From Bradyrhizobium sp. dw_411 (lineage in GTDB: Bacteria; Pseudomonadota; Alphaproteobacteria; Rhizobiales; Xanthobacteraceae), in assembly GCF_018449695.1 (NCBI RefSeq), contig NZ_JAAVUY010000009.1, forward strand, positions 248,001-312,000: DNA of 64,000 bases, read 5' to 3'. Shown piece after piece: positions 35,173 to 44,550 of this stretch. The stretch's first letter is position 1, and each line of letters starts with the position of its first letter. Both the position numbers and the translations under genes were made by a program. Below the pieces are notes generated by a model, which was given only the letters and a program-made list of their open reading frames with translations, had not been told where the DNA came from and did no database searches.

Positions 35173-35312
35173 TCAGCGTCCCCAAAAATCGCTTTTGATC
35201 ACCGAAGCGGTGGTCAAATAACTCGTACCATACCTTGGGCCAAATCCGTCCACCAAGTCGGCGATGCCAAGCCCCCTGTGGAAACTGGGCCCCTGTGGAA
35301 ATATGATCACAA

Positions 35313-35340
35313 AAAACCCGGGCCTCACGGTCCGGGTTTT
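35313..35340 (-). terminator. Intrinsic terminator after fliJ
   Basis: Stem AAAACCCGG / CCGGGTTTT with a 10-base loop. Read on the minus strand it is followed by TTTTTTGTG, so it terminates the fliI-fliJ transcript about 30 bases after the fliJ stop. Confidence 0.8.
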
Positions 35341-35371
35341 GGCAGATGGTGCAGATACGGCGGAACAAGCG

Positions 35372-35791
35372 TCAGGCGACGGCCCCGATCCGGGCGCGCA
35401 TCAGGCCGATACTGTCGAGGTCGGCCTGTTCCCGGGCGTTTTCTTCGGCCCGCTCGCGCGCCTGATCGCGCTCATCCAGCAGTTCCACCTTCTTGAGTTC
35501 GTCGAAGGCTTCGCCCAGCAGGCTTTTGGCGTCTTCCAGCTGAATACGCAGTTCGTCGGCCGAACGGGTGAGATTCTCCCGCCGCTGGATCGCCGCCTTG
35601 GCGTAGGTCGGATAGGCGAAATGCGAGGGATCGTTGATCCCGGCGCGCTCCTGTTCGCTGTGGATTTCGCGCTCGAGGTCGACCGACATGCGCTGGAAGT
35701 CGGCAATCATGCCCTCGATCTGGGCGACCCTTCGGCGCTTTTCGTCGACCTGAAATTTCTTCAGGCGGATCAGCGTTTCACGTGACTTCAT
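35372..35791 (-). CDS. fliJ: Flagellar export chaperone-like protein FliJ
   Basis: A 139-residue, almost entirely coiled-coil protein (TLIRLKKFQVDEKRRRVAQI, then long Glu/Arg/Leu heptads), as expected for FliJ, which fits into the FliI hexamer and links it to FlhA. It follows fliI on the same strand after 126 bases. Low sequence conservation in the family means the call leans on length, coiled coil and position. Confidence 0.82.
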   Translation of the reverse strand: MKSRETLIRLKKFQVDEKRRRVAQIEGMIADFQRMSVDLEREIHSEQERAGINDPSHFAYPTYAKAAIQRRENLTRSADELRIQLEDAKSLLGEAFDELKKVELLDERDQARERAEENAREQADLDSIGLMRARIGAVA

Positions 35792-35918
35792 CGACTCATA
35801 CTCCCAGAAGTCCCAATTTCAACGTGGGACAAAGCCGGCATCCCCCCTGGGTCCCACCGGCACACCAACTCGTATGGTGAGGATGATGGCCTGACAAAGT
35901 TAGCGTTCCGTTTCCAAA

Positions 35919-37226
35919 TTACGTAAGGATTTGAGCAAGCTTTTGGTAACCCTCATTAAGACCGGCTACCTCGTCCTTGCCCTGGCGCAGAAAGCCCTCG
36001 AGCGAGTCATGCAGCCGGATCGCCTCGTCGACCTCCGGGCTGGAGCCGGCGCGGTAGGCCCCGAGCCGGATCAACTCCTCCATATCGGCATAGGTCGCCA
36101 TGATCTGCCGCGCCCGCGTGATCACCGGCAGGAAGGCCGGATCGGCCGATTTCGGCATGGTGCGCGAGACGGATTTGAGAATGTTGATCGCCGGGAAGCG
36201 CCCGCGCTCGGCGATCGAGCGCTGCATCACGATATGACCGTCCAGGATGCCGCGGACCGCGTCGGCAATCGGCTCGTTGTGGTCGTCGCCGTCGACCAGC
36301 ACCGTGAAGATGCCGGTGATCGAGCCGATGCCGGTGCCGGGTCCGGCGCGCTCCAACAGCTTCGGCAATTCGGTGAACACCGTCGGCGTGTAGCCCTTGG
36401 CGGTCGGCGGCTCGCCCGCTGAGAGGCCAATCTCGCGCTGCGCCATCGCAAAGCGCGTCACCGAATCCATCAGGCACAGCACGTCTTTGTCTTCATCGCG
36501 AAAATATTCGCAGATCGCCAGCGTCAAATAAGCCGCCTGCCGCCGCATCAAAGCGGGTTCATCCGAGGTCGCAACCACCACCACCGATCGCGCCAAACCC
36601 TCGTCGCCAAGGTCGTCCTGCAGAAACTCCTGCACTTCGCGGCCTCGTTCGCCGACCAGGCCGATCACCGTGATATCGGCATCGACATTGCGCGCCAGCA
36701 TCGACAGCAGCACCGACTTGCCGACGCCGGAGCCGGCGAAGATGCCGAGCCGCTGGCCGCGGCAACAGGTCAGGAACGTATTGAGCGCGCGCACGCCGAA
36801 ATCGAGCGGCGCACCGACACGCTTGCGCGAATGCGCCGGCGGCGGCGAATTGCGATAGGGCATCGGCGACGGCCCGTTGGGCAATGGGCCCTTGCCGTCG
36901 ATCGGTTCGCCCATCGCGTTGATCACGCGGCCGAGCCATGCCGCGGACGGCCGCACCTGGCTCGCGGCATTGGCGATCACGGCGCGGCAGCCGCGCCTGA
37001 CCCCGTCAAGCCCGGCGAACGGCATCACCACGGCGTTGCTGCCGGAGAAGCCGATGACTTCGGAGGGGATGAAACGGTTGCCGCCGGTCTCGATGACAAT
37101 GCGGGCACCGACCGACATCGCGTGGATAGGGCCAGCGATCTCGACCATCAGGCCGCGAACACCCACCACACGGCCATAAATATTGACGCCGTCGATGTCG
37201 CTAATCTGTTCGGCGAGCGCCTTCAT
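35919..37226 (-). CDS. fliI: Flagellum-specific ATP synthase FliI
   Basis: The hexameric ATPase that unfolds and delivers export substrates to FlhA. The 435-residue product has an F1-beta-like layout: Walker A GIFAGSGVGKSVLLSM, VIGLVGERGREVQEF, Walker B VLCLMDSVTRFAMAQREIGL and SAGEPPTAKGYTPTVF. Length matches the family. It is divergent from ctrA across a 366-base regulatory region and lies upstream of fliJ. Confidence 0.96.
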   Translation of the reverse strand: MKALAEQISDIDGVNIYGRVVGVRGLMVEIAGPIHAMSVGARIVIETGGNRFIPSEVIGFSGSNAVVMPFAGLDGVRRGCRAVIANAASQVRPSAAWLGRVINAMGEPIDGKGPLPNGPSPMPYRNSPPPAHSRKRVGAPLDFGVRALNTFLTCCRGQRLGIFAGSGVGKSVLLSMLARNVDADITVIGLVGERGREVQEFLQDDLGDEGLARSVVVVATSDEPALMRRQAAYLTLAICEYFRDEDKDVLCLMDSVTRFAMAQREIGLSAGEPPTAKGYTPTVFTELPKLLERAGPGTGIGSITGIFTVLVDGDDHNEPIADAVRGILDGHIVMQRSIAERGRFPAINILKSVSRTMPKSADPAFLPVITRARQIMATYADMEELIRLGAYRAGSSPEVDEAIRLHDSLEGFLRQGKDEVAGLNEGYQKLAQILT

Positions 37227-37348
37227 TGCGAAAACCTTAAGTTTTCACGCTTTCTAGGCGCTCCCTTAACTCCGTGTTTACCCGCATCGTTAATCATTAC
37301 GTCACTGTCTTTGGTGACTGAGAACGCTCGACCGTCAGAAAGAAGGTC

Positions 37349-37517
37349 GAGTCGTGAGAGTCGGTTAGGCCCGTCTCTTAAAGTAGGACTCGAACGGGAA
37401 CGGATACTAAAAGCTGCTTCGAAGCAATATCTTAGGGCGATTCGACAAAAATTGCACTGTTAGAGCTTGCGCACACGAATCAGATTTTGTTAACCATATC
37501 CCGTCAGGATCCGAATC
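37349..37517. promoter_or_regulatory. ctrA promoter region with six GANTC sites and a CtrA half-site
   Basis: Six GANTC sequences (CcrM methylation sites) lie at 37349, 37358, 37387, 37439, 37477 and 37513, against less than one expected by chance in 169 bases. TTAACCAT, the form of CtrA half-site common in rhizobia, is at 37490-37497. In Caulobacter, GANTC methylation and CtrA autoregulation time ctrA transcription. The same layout here is inferred to do so. The region also serves the divergent fliI promoter; TTAA-N7-TTTA at 37265-37279 is a weak CtrA-like match. Confidence 0.65.
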
Positions 37518-37592
37518 AGTTGTTCAAAGGCGTTTTGAGTGCCGCAAGTGCGGCCGACCTGACGCCCGGAGCGGCGACTATAGGGGACTGGC

Positions 37593-38294
<702 letters not shown>

Positions 38295-38341
38295 TCGCGC
38301 ATTACCCCCGAGCCCGTAAGGCTCCGCCTCCCGAACCTGGA

Positions 38342-38372
38342 CCCCGCCGCAAATGGCGGGGTTTTTGTTTTT
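38342..38372 (+). terminator. Intrinsic terminator after ctrA
   Basis: Stem CCCCGCC / GGCGGGG with a 6-base loop, followed by TTTTTGTTTTT. It lies about 50 bases after the ctrA stop and separates ctrA from the next operon. Confidence 0.9.
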
Positions 38373-38451
38373 GGGGATTGAACGGGCGATCCGCGTGCGA
38401 CGACACAAGGGTTATGCGACCGTTGCCGTCTCGCGACTCAGGGGACCCCTC

Positions 38452-38856
38452 ATGATCCTTCAATCCCTGGCCGGACTGCCGGCGTTCCTGCTCTATTTTT
38501 GCACGGCCATCGTGGTCGTGGTCGCCTACCTGTTCGTCTATACCCGCATCACACCGCACGACGAATTCCAGCTGATCCGCGACAATGATCCGGCGGCCGC
38601 CATTGCGCTCGGCCTCAGCCTTGTCGGCTTCGTGCTGCCGGTGGTCAGCGCCATCGCCCATTCCGCCAATATCGTGGATTGCCTGATCTGGAGCGCGATC
38701 GCGCTGGTGGTCCAGATCGCGGTGTTCTTTATCGTCAAGATTCCGGTGCCGAACCTGTCGGCGAAGATCGCGGCCGGCGAACTCGGCGCCGCGATCTGGC
38801 TCGGACTTGCCTCGCTCGCCGCGGGCGCCCTCAACGCCGCTTCCATGATCTACTGA
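38452..38856 (+). CDS. DUF350 membrane protein (YjfL-like)
   Basis: A 134-residue inner-membrane protein with four hydrophobic segments (FLLYFCTAIVVVVAYLFVYT; AAAIALGLSLVGFVLPVVSA; DCLIWSAIALVVQIAVFFIV; LGAAIWLGLASLAAGALNAA). The polar loop with HDEFQLIRDNDPAAAIA fits DUF350. The start at 38452 was chosen because the earlier ATG adds a non-family extension crossing the ctrA terminator. It is 2 bases from the next gene, and the third gene is a glutathionylspermidine-synthase-like ligase. DUF350 genes recurrently accompany such ATP-grasp enzymes. Confidence 0.85.
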   Translation: MILQSLAGLPAFLLYFCTAIVVVVAYLFVYTRITPHDEFQLIRDNDPAAAIALGLSLVGFVLPVVSAIAHSANIVDCLIWSAIALVVQIAVFFIVKIPVPNLSAKIAAGELGAAIWLGLASLAAGALNAASMIY

Positions 38857-38858
38857 AC

Positions 38859-39305
38859 ATGGCCAAGCCGCCTACCAGCGAGTTCGGCAAGCGCAAGCCG
38901 GCGGTCGCCCCGGCCGCCGCTCCGCCGGTGAAACGCTCCGGCCATGTCGCGCTGCTGCTGATGGGCACGGTCGCGATCGGCGGCGGCGCCTATGCGGTGA
39001 TGCCGCGCAACAATTGCCAACCGGCATCACCGGGAATGGCCGCACCGGCATCGCCGGGGATGGCCACCTCCCCTTCGCCGCAAACCGCTGTCAATTGCAC
39101 GACGCGGGGATATTCATCCGGCGGCGGATCCAGTGGCTGGTCGCGCCGCAGCAGTTTCTTTGGCGATTTTGGGTCGAATTCTTCATCGGGTATGGCTTCC
39201 GGTTCGAGCTCTTCTTCATCCGGCACAGCTTCCGGGTCGAGCAGTGTGACGCGCGGCGGCTTCGGTTCGTTTGCGCACGGGTTCGCCGGGCATTTCGGAG
39301 GCTAG
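38859..39305 (+). CDS. Membrane-anchored Ser/Gly-rich protein ending in Gly-Gly
   Basis: A 148-residue protein: polar N-tail rich in Lys/Pro, one membrane helix (HVALLLMGTVAIGGGAYAVMP), then a low-complexity domain with two Cys (RNNCQP, AVNCTTRG) and long Ser/Gly runs (positions 39172-39245), ending SFAHGFAGHFGG. It holds the slot of the YgiB-like (DUF1190) protein found next to YgiC in enterobacteria. The Gly-Gly C-terminus beside a peptide-ligase-type enzyme is notable. It overlaps no gene; a longer frame from 38679 is a shadow of the DUF350 gene. Confidence 0.75.
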   Translation: MAKPPTSEFGKRKPAVAPAAAPPVKRSGHVALLLMGTVAIGGGAYAVMPRNNCQPASPGMAAPASPGMATSPSPQTAVNCTTRGYSSGGGSSGWSRRSSFFGDFGSNSSSGMASGSSSSSSGTASGSSSVTRGGFGSFAHGFAGHFGG

Positions 39306-39311
39306 TATTTT

Positions 39312-40469
39312 ATGCGCCGCCTCACCTGCCGAGAGCGTGACGACTGGCGCGCTACCGCCGAAGCGGCCGGATTCGATTTCCACACCATCGGCGGCGAGCG
39401 CTACTGGGACGAACGCGCCTGCTATGCTTTCACGCTCGAGGAAATCGAAAATCAGATCGAGACTCCGACCGGCGAAATCGATGCGATGTGCCTTGAAGTC
39501 GTCGCCCGCGCGGTCGACAACGAATTCGCGCTGCAGCGCCTGCAGATACCGCGAGCATTCTGGCCGTTGATCCGCGATAGCTGGCGTCGCCACGAGCGCA
39601 GCCTTTACGGCCGGCTCGATCTCTCCTTCGATGGGCAAGGCCCGGCGAAATTGCTTGAATATAACGCGGACACACCGACCTCGATCTTCGAGGCGGCGGT
39701 GTTTCAATGGACCTGGCTCGAACAGGGCATCGCGCGGCACATCCTTCCGGCCCATGCCGACCAGTTCAATTCGCTTCATGAGCGCCTGATCGAGGCCTGG
39801 AAGAAGGTCGGCAACGGCAAGCATCTCCATCTCACGGGGACAAGTGAAAACGCCGAGGATGCCTGCACGCTGGCCTATCTCGAAGACACCGCGCGACAGG
39901 CTGGCCTGTCGACCACTTTGCTCGATATCGAAGCGGTCGGATGGCGTGATGATGGCAACTTCGTCGATCTCGACAACCGCCCGATTGAACTCGCATTCAA
40001 GCTCTATCCCTGGGAATGGATGTTCCGCGACGCATTTGGCGCAAAACTCGCGAAAGCCTCAACGCGCTGGATTGAACCGCCATGGAAGGCCATCCTCTCC
40101 AACAAGGGCATGCTTGCGTTGTTGTGGGACATGTTTCCTGGGCACCCCAATCTATTGCCGGCTTTTTTCGAGGACGATCCGAACGCCGCCACGCTCGGGG
40201 CCTCGTTCGTGCGCAAGCCGATATATTCCCGCGAGGGCGCCAACATCACGCTGATCCGGGAAGGCGAGACGGTGGTCGAGCAAGAGGGACCATATGGCGC
40301 CGAAGGCTTCATCCGCCAGGCGCTGGCGCCGCTGCCGAAATTTTCCGGTCAATATCCGGTGCTCGGGAGCTGGCTGATCGATCACGTGCCGTGCGGGCTG
40401 TCGATCCGCGAGGACGAGAATCCAATCACCGGAAATACGTCGCGATTCCTGCCGCACGCGATCATGTAG
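39312..40469 (+). CDS. Glutathionylspermidine-synthase-family ATP-grasp ligase (YgiC/YjfC-like)
   Basis: A 385-residue enzyme corresponding to the synthetase half only of glutathionylspermidine synthase, without the amidase domain, as in YgiC/YjfC. Motifs include KLLEYNADTPTSIFEA (substrate/Mg), EQGIARHILPAHADQFN, FKLYPWEWMFRDAFG, SNKGMLALLWDMFPGH, FVRKPIYSREGANI and GSWLIDHVPCGLSIREDE. It forms an amide bond between a carboxylate and an amine using ATP; the real substrates are unknown. It follows the Gly-Gly-ending protein by 6 bases. A decayed copy of its last 48 codons lies at 45437-45535. Confidence 0.9.
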   Translation: MRRLTCRERDDWRATAEAAGFDFHTIGGERYWDERACYAFTLEEIENQIETPTGEIDAMCLEVVARAVDNEFALQRLQIPRAFWPLIRDSWRRHERSLYGRLDLSFDGQGPAKLLEYNADTPTSIFEAAVFQWTWLEQGIARHILPAHADQFNSLHERLIEAWKKVGNGKHLHLTGTSENAEDACTLAYLEDTARQAGLSTTLLDIEAVGWRDDGNFVDLDNRPIELAFKLYPWEWMFRDAFGAKLAKASTRWIEPPWKAILSNKGMLALLWDMFPGHPNLLPAFFEDDPNAATLGASFVRKPIYSREGANITLIREGETVVEQEGPYGAEGFIRQALAPLPKFSGQYPVLGSWLIDHVPCGLSIREDENPITGNTSRFLPHAIM

Positions 40470-40587
40470 ATCATCGACGGGGCTGCCGGTGAAGCTGGAC
40501 GCGCAATCGGCGCGCGATCGCGACCGCCCTCAGGGCCTGCGGCGACGCGCCGCCGCCCCGATCGACGTCCGAACGACATGGCCCCTG

Positions 40588-41508
40588 CTAGGAGTAGATC
40601 AATTCGCCCGGGTTGTGCTGGATCAGCGTCCGTATCTCATCGTGCGTGAATTCGTCCTCGATCAAAAGCTGGCAGCACATGCGCATGGCCTCGACCATGG
40701 GCGGATTGTGAAGCTGGCCGCAGTCGCTCGATATCACCGACCTGGCGACTCCGACCGATCGGATCGCGTTCGAGAAGTCCGACATGGAGGCCCGCCACCA
40801 GCGCGGCAAAATCTCTCCAACCGTGAAGTTGATGACCACGCCCTCGTCCGCGAGGGCTACCTGCTGCTCAAGCGTAAGCCGCAAAAAGAAAGGATGGTCG
40901 CAGACGATCTTCTTCACTCCCTGGCTCTTCGCCTGGCCGACGACGGCGACCATCTCCCTGTAGGAGGTATGGCCGAGGTTGAGGATGATGCCCGCATCGG
41001 CCACCTGTTGGAAGACTTCCCGCATCTCCGCGGACCGTACCCCTTCGCCGTCCAGCAGATCGAGACGGGGGACGTTGAGGGCGTATTGTGAATTTCCGCC
41101 CTTCACTGTCAGGCCGCGTCCATGCTGGCCCACGGAGCCGGTGACGACCGCGTGATTGCGGGAGTCGATCGTCGGAAGCCATATCTGCTTTGCGCCGTAC
41201 TTGATGGCCGCTTCAACCGCCATCGGATTGACGCCGCCCACCTGTAAATTGCACGCTAGGCTTCCGAAGATGTCGATGCCCGGCACGATCTTGCGCGTCA
41301 TGATCGCAAGCTGCACCGTCGGGAAGTTGTGCGTCTTGATACAAATGGCCCGCATGCCCGCGGCTTTCGCTTCGGTCGCAAGCTCGATGGGGTCCTGGAT
41401 CCGCGGATACAGGTCCGGACCGTGATGAATATGGATATCGATCGCGCCGACCAGGAGGCCCCAGTCGTCGCGAAGTGACGCTGCGGTGGATTCTTGCTGT
41501 CCGATCAT
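40588..41508 (-). CDS. DUF6282 amidohydrolase-like protein
   Basis: A 306-residue TIM-barrel-like hydrolase. DIHIHHGPDLYPR near residue 25 gives the metal-binding His-x-His; ICIKTHNFPT, LNLGHTSYREM, VCDHPFF and SSDCGQLHNPPM contribute further His/Asp residues in the order seen in metal-dependent hydrolases. It is the last gene of a six-gene minus-strand operon and overlaps the substrate-binding-protein gene by 4 bases (ATGA). It probably cleaves the imported compound, possibly an amide or cyclic nitrogen compound; that is inference. Confidence 0.8.
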   Translation of the reverse strand: MIGQQESTAASLRDDWGLLVGAIDIHIHHGPDLYPRIQDPIELATEAKAAGMRAICIKTHNFPTVQLAIMTRKIVPGIDIFGSLACNLQVGGVNPMAVEAAIKYGAKQIWLPTIDSRNHAVVTGSVGQHGRGLTVKGGNSQYALNVPRLDLLDGEGVRSAEMREVFQQVADAGIILNLGHTSYREMVAVVGQAKSQGVKKIVCDHPFFLRLTLEQQVALADEGVVINFTVGEILPRWWRASMSDFSNAIRSVGVARSVISSDCGQLHNPPMVEAMRMCCQLLIEDEFTHDEIRTLIQHNPGELIYS

Positions 41509-42500
41509 TCCGTCACCTCAATCCTGCTCAGGTATTTCGCTGAAAATATCTCGTCCGGCGACAGTTCCGCCTTCGCATCCTGATATTTCTTGATCAGTTC
41601 GAGCGTCGCCGCCATCTTCTCCGGATCCATGTAACCCAGGCCGTTCTTTCGCGTGCGCTCGGTCACGATGTGCCCGATGGCCACCTTCCATTGCGCCAGC
41701 GTAAGGTCGCGGCTGCTCTCCGGAAAACGCTTCACAAATGCGTCTGCCGCAGCATCGGGATTCCTGATCGCCCAGGCATGTCCCTTCATGGTCGCGTCGA
41801 TAAAACGTTTGGCAAGGTCACCCCGCTTGGCGAGCGTCTCGTCGCTCGCGATCAGGCCGATCGAATAGTAGTCGACGCCGAAGTCGCTGTAGTCGAAACG
41901 CCCGAGCTTGACGCCCGCCTTGTCAGCCGCGCTCTGCACAGCCGGGGCCTCGGTCGCGAGGGCGACGATCGAATCGACGCCTTTCGAGACCAATGTCGGG
42001 AATTTCGCCGGCGGCGTAAGATTGACGATACGAATCTTCTTGGGATCGAACTTCGCGCCCGCGGCAAAAACAGGCAAGAGGTTCAGCGGGGTCTCGCCTG
42101 TCGCCGCCCCTAACGAATGACCTTCGAGATCAGACGGCTTTTCGATGCCGACACCTTTGACGTAGAAGATAACGTCGGCAGCCCGGTCCAGGATTACGGC
42201 GACCTGCTTTACTTCCAGGCCCTTGCCTCGCCCGATGATGAGCGACGCCGTGTCGGCCATGCCGAAGTCCGCGGCACCCGTCGCAACCCGCTTGACCGTA
42301 TCGCCGGAGCCGTAGCCGCGCTGTATGTCCACATCGAGGTTGGCATCCCGGTAGAACCCCTGCGCCTCCGCGGCGAAGACGCCGTAATGCAATCCGTATG
42401 GTACCCAGTTGAGCGAGAAGATGATCTTGTCCCTGGTCTGCGCCCCAACCGGGGAGCACATCATGGCAAGGGCTGCGGCTGCCGAGATCAAGAACTTCAT
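41505..42500 (-). CDS. ABC transporter substrate-binding protein, SsuA/NMT1 type
   Basis: A 331-residue periplasmic binding protein with signal peptide MKFLISAAAALAMMCSPVGAQ. The mature part starts KIIFSLNWVPYGLHYGVF, then YRDANLDVDIQRGYGSGDTV and AADFGMADTASLI, the pattern of NMT1/THI5- and sulfonate-binding proteins that carry pyrimidines, sulfonates or aromatic anions. It lies 40 bases after the ATPase gene and overlaps the DUF6282 gene. Confidence 0.88.
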   Translation of the reverse strand: MKFLISAAAALAMMCSPVGAQTRDKIIFSLNWVPYGLHYGVFAAEAQGFYRDANLDVDIQRGYGSGDTVKRVATGAADFGMADTASLIIGRGKGLEVKQVAVILDRAADVIFYVKGVGIEKPSDLEGHSLGAATGETPLNLLPVFAAGAKFDPKKIRIVNLTPPAKFPTLVSKGVDSIVALATEAPAVQSAADKAGVKLGRFDYSDFGVDYYSIGLIASDETLAKRGDLAKRFIDATMKGHAWAIRNPDAAADAFVKRFPESSRDLTLAQWKVAIGHIVTERTRKNGLGYMDPEKMAATLELIKKYQDAKAELSPDEIFSAKYLSRIEVTE

Positions 42501-42540
42501 TGTCTGACCTTTCCTGTTGAGAGATTACCGGACGCCGGGA

Positions 42541-43314
42541 TCAGGCGTATTCCAGTCCGATGAGCCGGCCGATGCGATCGACGATCTCGATGAAGGGTGC
42601 GGACACGCGCATTTCCGGTGTCCTCGGGCGCGGAAGCTTGATCGCGACGATGTCCAAAACCTTCGCTGGCCGGGGACCGAGCACGACGACGCGGTCCGAA
42701 AGAAACACCGCTTCCGGAATACTGTGGGTGATCAGCAGGCTTGTCTTTTTCTTCTGGCTCCAGATACGCAGCAGATCGAGATTGAGCTGATTGCGCGTCA
42801 TGCTGTCGAGCGCGCTGAACGGCTCGTCGAGCAGAAGAATCTCCGGATCATGAACGAGGGCCCGGGCAATCGCCACCCGCTGCTGCATTCCACCTGAAAG
42901 CTCGTGCGGATACTTGTCCGCGAACTCCGACAGGCCGACCAGCTTCAGCAGCTCGAGGGCGTGAGAAGTGGCCACCTTCCGGTCCCGGCCGAGAATCTCG
43001 ATCGGGAGAAGGAGATTTTCCAGCACCTTGCGCCAGCGCATCAGGGCCGGCACCTGGAACACGATGCCGATCTTCTGCTGCGGGCCGGTAGTCTTCCTTC
43101 CATCGACTTTCAGTGTGCCGCTCGTCGGCGATGAGAGTCCGGCGATCATCCTCAGGATCGTCGTCTTTCCGCAGCCGCTGGGGCCGAGCACCGACACGAA
43201 CTCGTGGGACGCGACTTCAAACGATACGCCGTCAAGCGAGACGACCGTACCGTTCCGGGACGTGTAGGTCTTCCGGATGCCGTCGAGTTCGATCGCATTA
43301 ACGGGCGCGTTCAT
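42541..43314 (-). CDS. ABC transporter ATP-binding protein, SsuB/TauB type
   Basis: A 257-residue ATPase with Walker A LGPSGCGKTTILRMIAG, signature HELSGGMQQRVAIARAL, Walker B ILLLDEPFSALD and the switch His in LITHSIPEAVFLSDRV. Length and sequence fit the nitrate/sulfonate/taurine importer family. Its ATG overlaps the permease stop by 4 bases. Confidence 0.93.
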   Translation of the reverse strand: MNAPVNAIELDGIRKTYTSRNGTVVSLDGVSFEVASHEFVSVLGPSGCGKTTILRMIAGLSSPTSGTLKVDGRKTTGPQQKIGIVFQVPALMRWRKVLENLLLPIEILGRDRKVATSHALELLKLVGLSEFADKYPHELSGGMQQRVAIARALVHDPEILLLDEPFSALDSMTRNQLNLDLLRIWSQKKKTSLLITHSIPEAVFLSDRVVVLGPRPAKVLDIVAIKLPRPRTPEMRVSAPFIEIVDRIGRLIGLEYA

Positions 43315-44096
43315 GCATAGCGCTCCGTCTCATCGGATTCCTGCGAACGATTCCATGGAATGAGCATTCTTTCCGCGAACTCGACCAGCGCATATAGAGC
43401 GATGCCGATAGCCGAGATGACGAAGAGCGCTGCAAAGGCCAGGGGCGTGTCGAGTTCCTGGTTGGCGATGATGACCAGATACCCCAATCCTTTGTCACCC
43501 CCAACGAACTCGCCTATGATCGCGCCTATGATCGCCAGTGTGACCGCGATCTTCATGCCGCCGAACAGTTCCGGAAGCGCGCTAGGTATTCTGAACTTCC
43601 AGAATATCTGCCAGCGGCTGGCCTCCAGGGACTTGCCGAGATCCAGCAGTTCCTTCTCGACCGCGGCCAGTCCCAATCCCACGTTCACGACAATCGGGAA
43701 GAACGCGACGAGGAACGCGATGATGACCTTGGGAAGGACGCCGTATCCGAACCAGACCAGCAGAATCGGAGCGATCGCGACCTTCGGCACGAGTTGCGCG
43801 ATCAAAAGAAGCGGCATCAGCACGTCGCGGATCGAGGGAACCAGCACGATCAGCATGGCCGCGGCAATACCGAAGATCACGGCCACCGCAAAGCCCGCGA
43901 AGGTCTCGTACAATGTGATCCAGCCATGATAGACATAGAGATCACGTTTCTCGATCAGCTTGGCGACAATCGAGCTTGGCGCGGGGATCAGATATGCGGG
44001 AATGCTGAAAAACCGGCACGACATTTCCCAGATCAACGCAATCACCAGCAACGACGCTACGACCTTCAGCGCGCGACCGGCCTGGTAGGAGTTCAT
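43311..44096 (-). CDS. ABC transporter permease, SsuC/TauC type
   Basis: A 261-residue inner-membrane permease with about six helices and the EAA-type loop (LGLAAVEKELLDLGKSLEAS, with ALPELFGGMKIAVTLAI downstream). It pairs with the ATPase and binding protein to form an importer. It overlaps the Rid-family gene stop by 4 bases. Confidence 0.9.
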   Translation of the reverse strand: MNSYQAGRALKVVASLLVIALIWEMSCRFFSIPAYLIPAPSSIVAKLIEKRDLYVYHGWITLYETFAGFAVAVIFGIAAAMLIVLVPSIRDVLMPLLLIAQLVPKVAIAPILLVWFGYGVLPKVIIAFLVAFFPIVVNVGLGLAAVEKELLDLGKSLEASRWQIFWKFRIPSALPELFGGMKIAVTLAIIGAIIGEFVGGDKGLGYLVIIANQELDTPLAFAALFVISAIGIALYALVEFAERMLIPWNRSQESDETERYA

Positions 44097-44512
44097 GACC
44101 GAACTGCTGGCGAGGCATTCGGAATGAACGCTACCGCCTCGATCTCCACGAGGATGTCGCTGCGCATCAGCTCGGCACGGAAGCAGGTGCTGATCGGCGG
44201 ATCCTTCCGGAAGTACTCCGCGCGCGTCGCGTTCATGCGCTTATATTCGCTGGGTTCCTTGAGCATGATCACGACCTTGAAGATGTCGTCCATCGTTCCG
44301 CCGGCCGCCTCCACGCACTTGCGGATGTTGTCGAGCGTCAGGCGCGTCTGCTCCTCGATCGTGTCCGGGACCTTGCGATCATAGTAGTCGCCCGAGACAT
44401 GGCTGAGCGCGGTGGTCCCGGCGATGTGAAGATAGTCTCCGATGAGGACGGCGCGGGAGAAGGGACCGACCGCTTCTGCCATTCCCTTGGGCTGTATGAT
44501 TATCTTTTCCAT
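44093..44512 (-). CDS. Rid-family (YjgF/YER057c/UK114) protein lacking the usual Arg
   Basis: A 139-residue trimeric-fold protein with PFSRAVLIGDYLHIAGTTAL and DILVEIEAVAF, the N- and C-terminal Rid signatures. RidA deaminates reactive enamines and imines with an Arg in P-x-R-S/T-C; here the matching segment is PPISTC, with Ser (about residue 108) in the Arg position. Subfamilies without that Arg do not show RidA activity and often belong to catabolic operons, which fits this context. The frame opens at 44743, but the ATG at 44512 gives the family N-terminus and avoids overlap with GntR. Confidence 0.85.
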   Translation of the reverse strand: MEKIIIQPKGMAEAVGPFSRAVLIGDYLHIAGTTALSHVSGDYYDRKVPDTIEEQTRLTLDNIRKCVEAAGGTMDDIFKVVIMLKEPSEYKRMNATRAEYFRKDPPISTCFRAELMRSDILVEIEAVAFIPNASPAVRS

Positions 44513-44550
44513 AGCTTGCACTCCTGCTGTTTGCCGCCCGTTGCCGGCGG

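Noticed and set aside
36831..37463. 210-codon plus-strand frame crossing the fliI start and ctrA promoter
   Set aside because: Antisense to fliI for most of its length, no ribosome-binding site, and covers the GANTC cluster.
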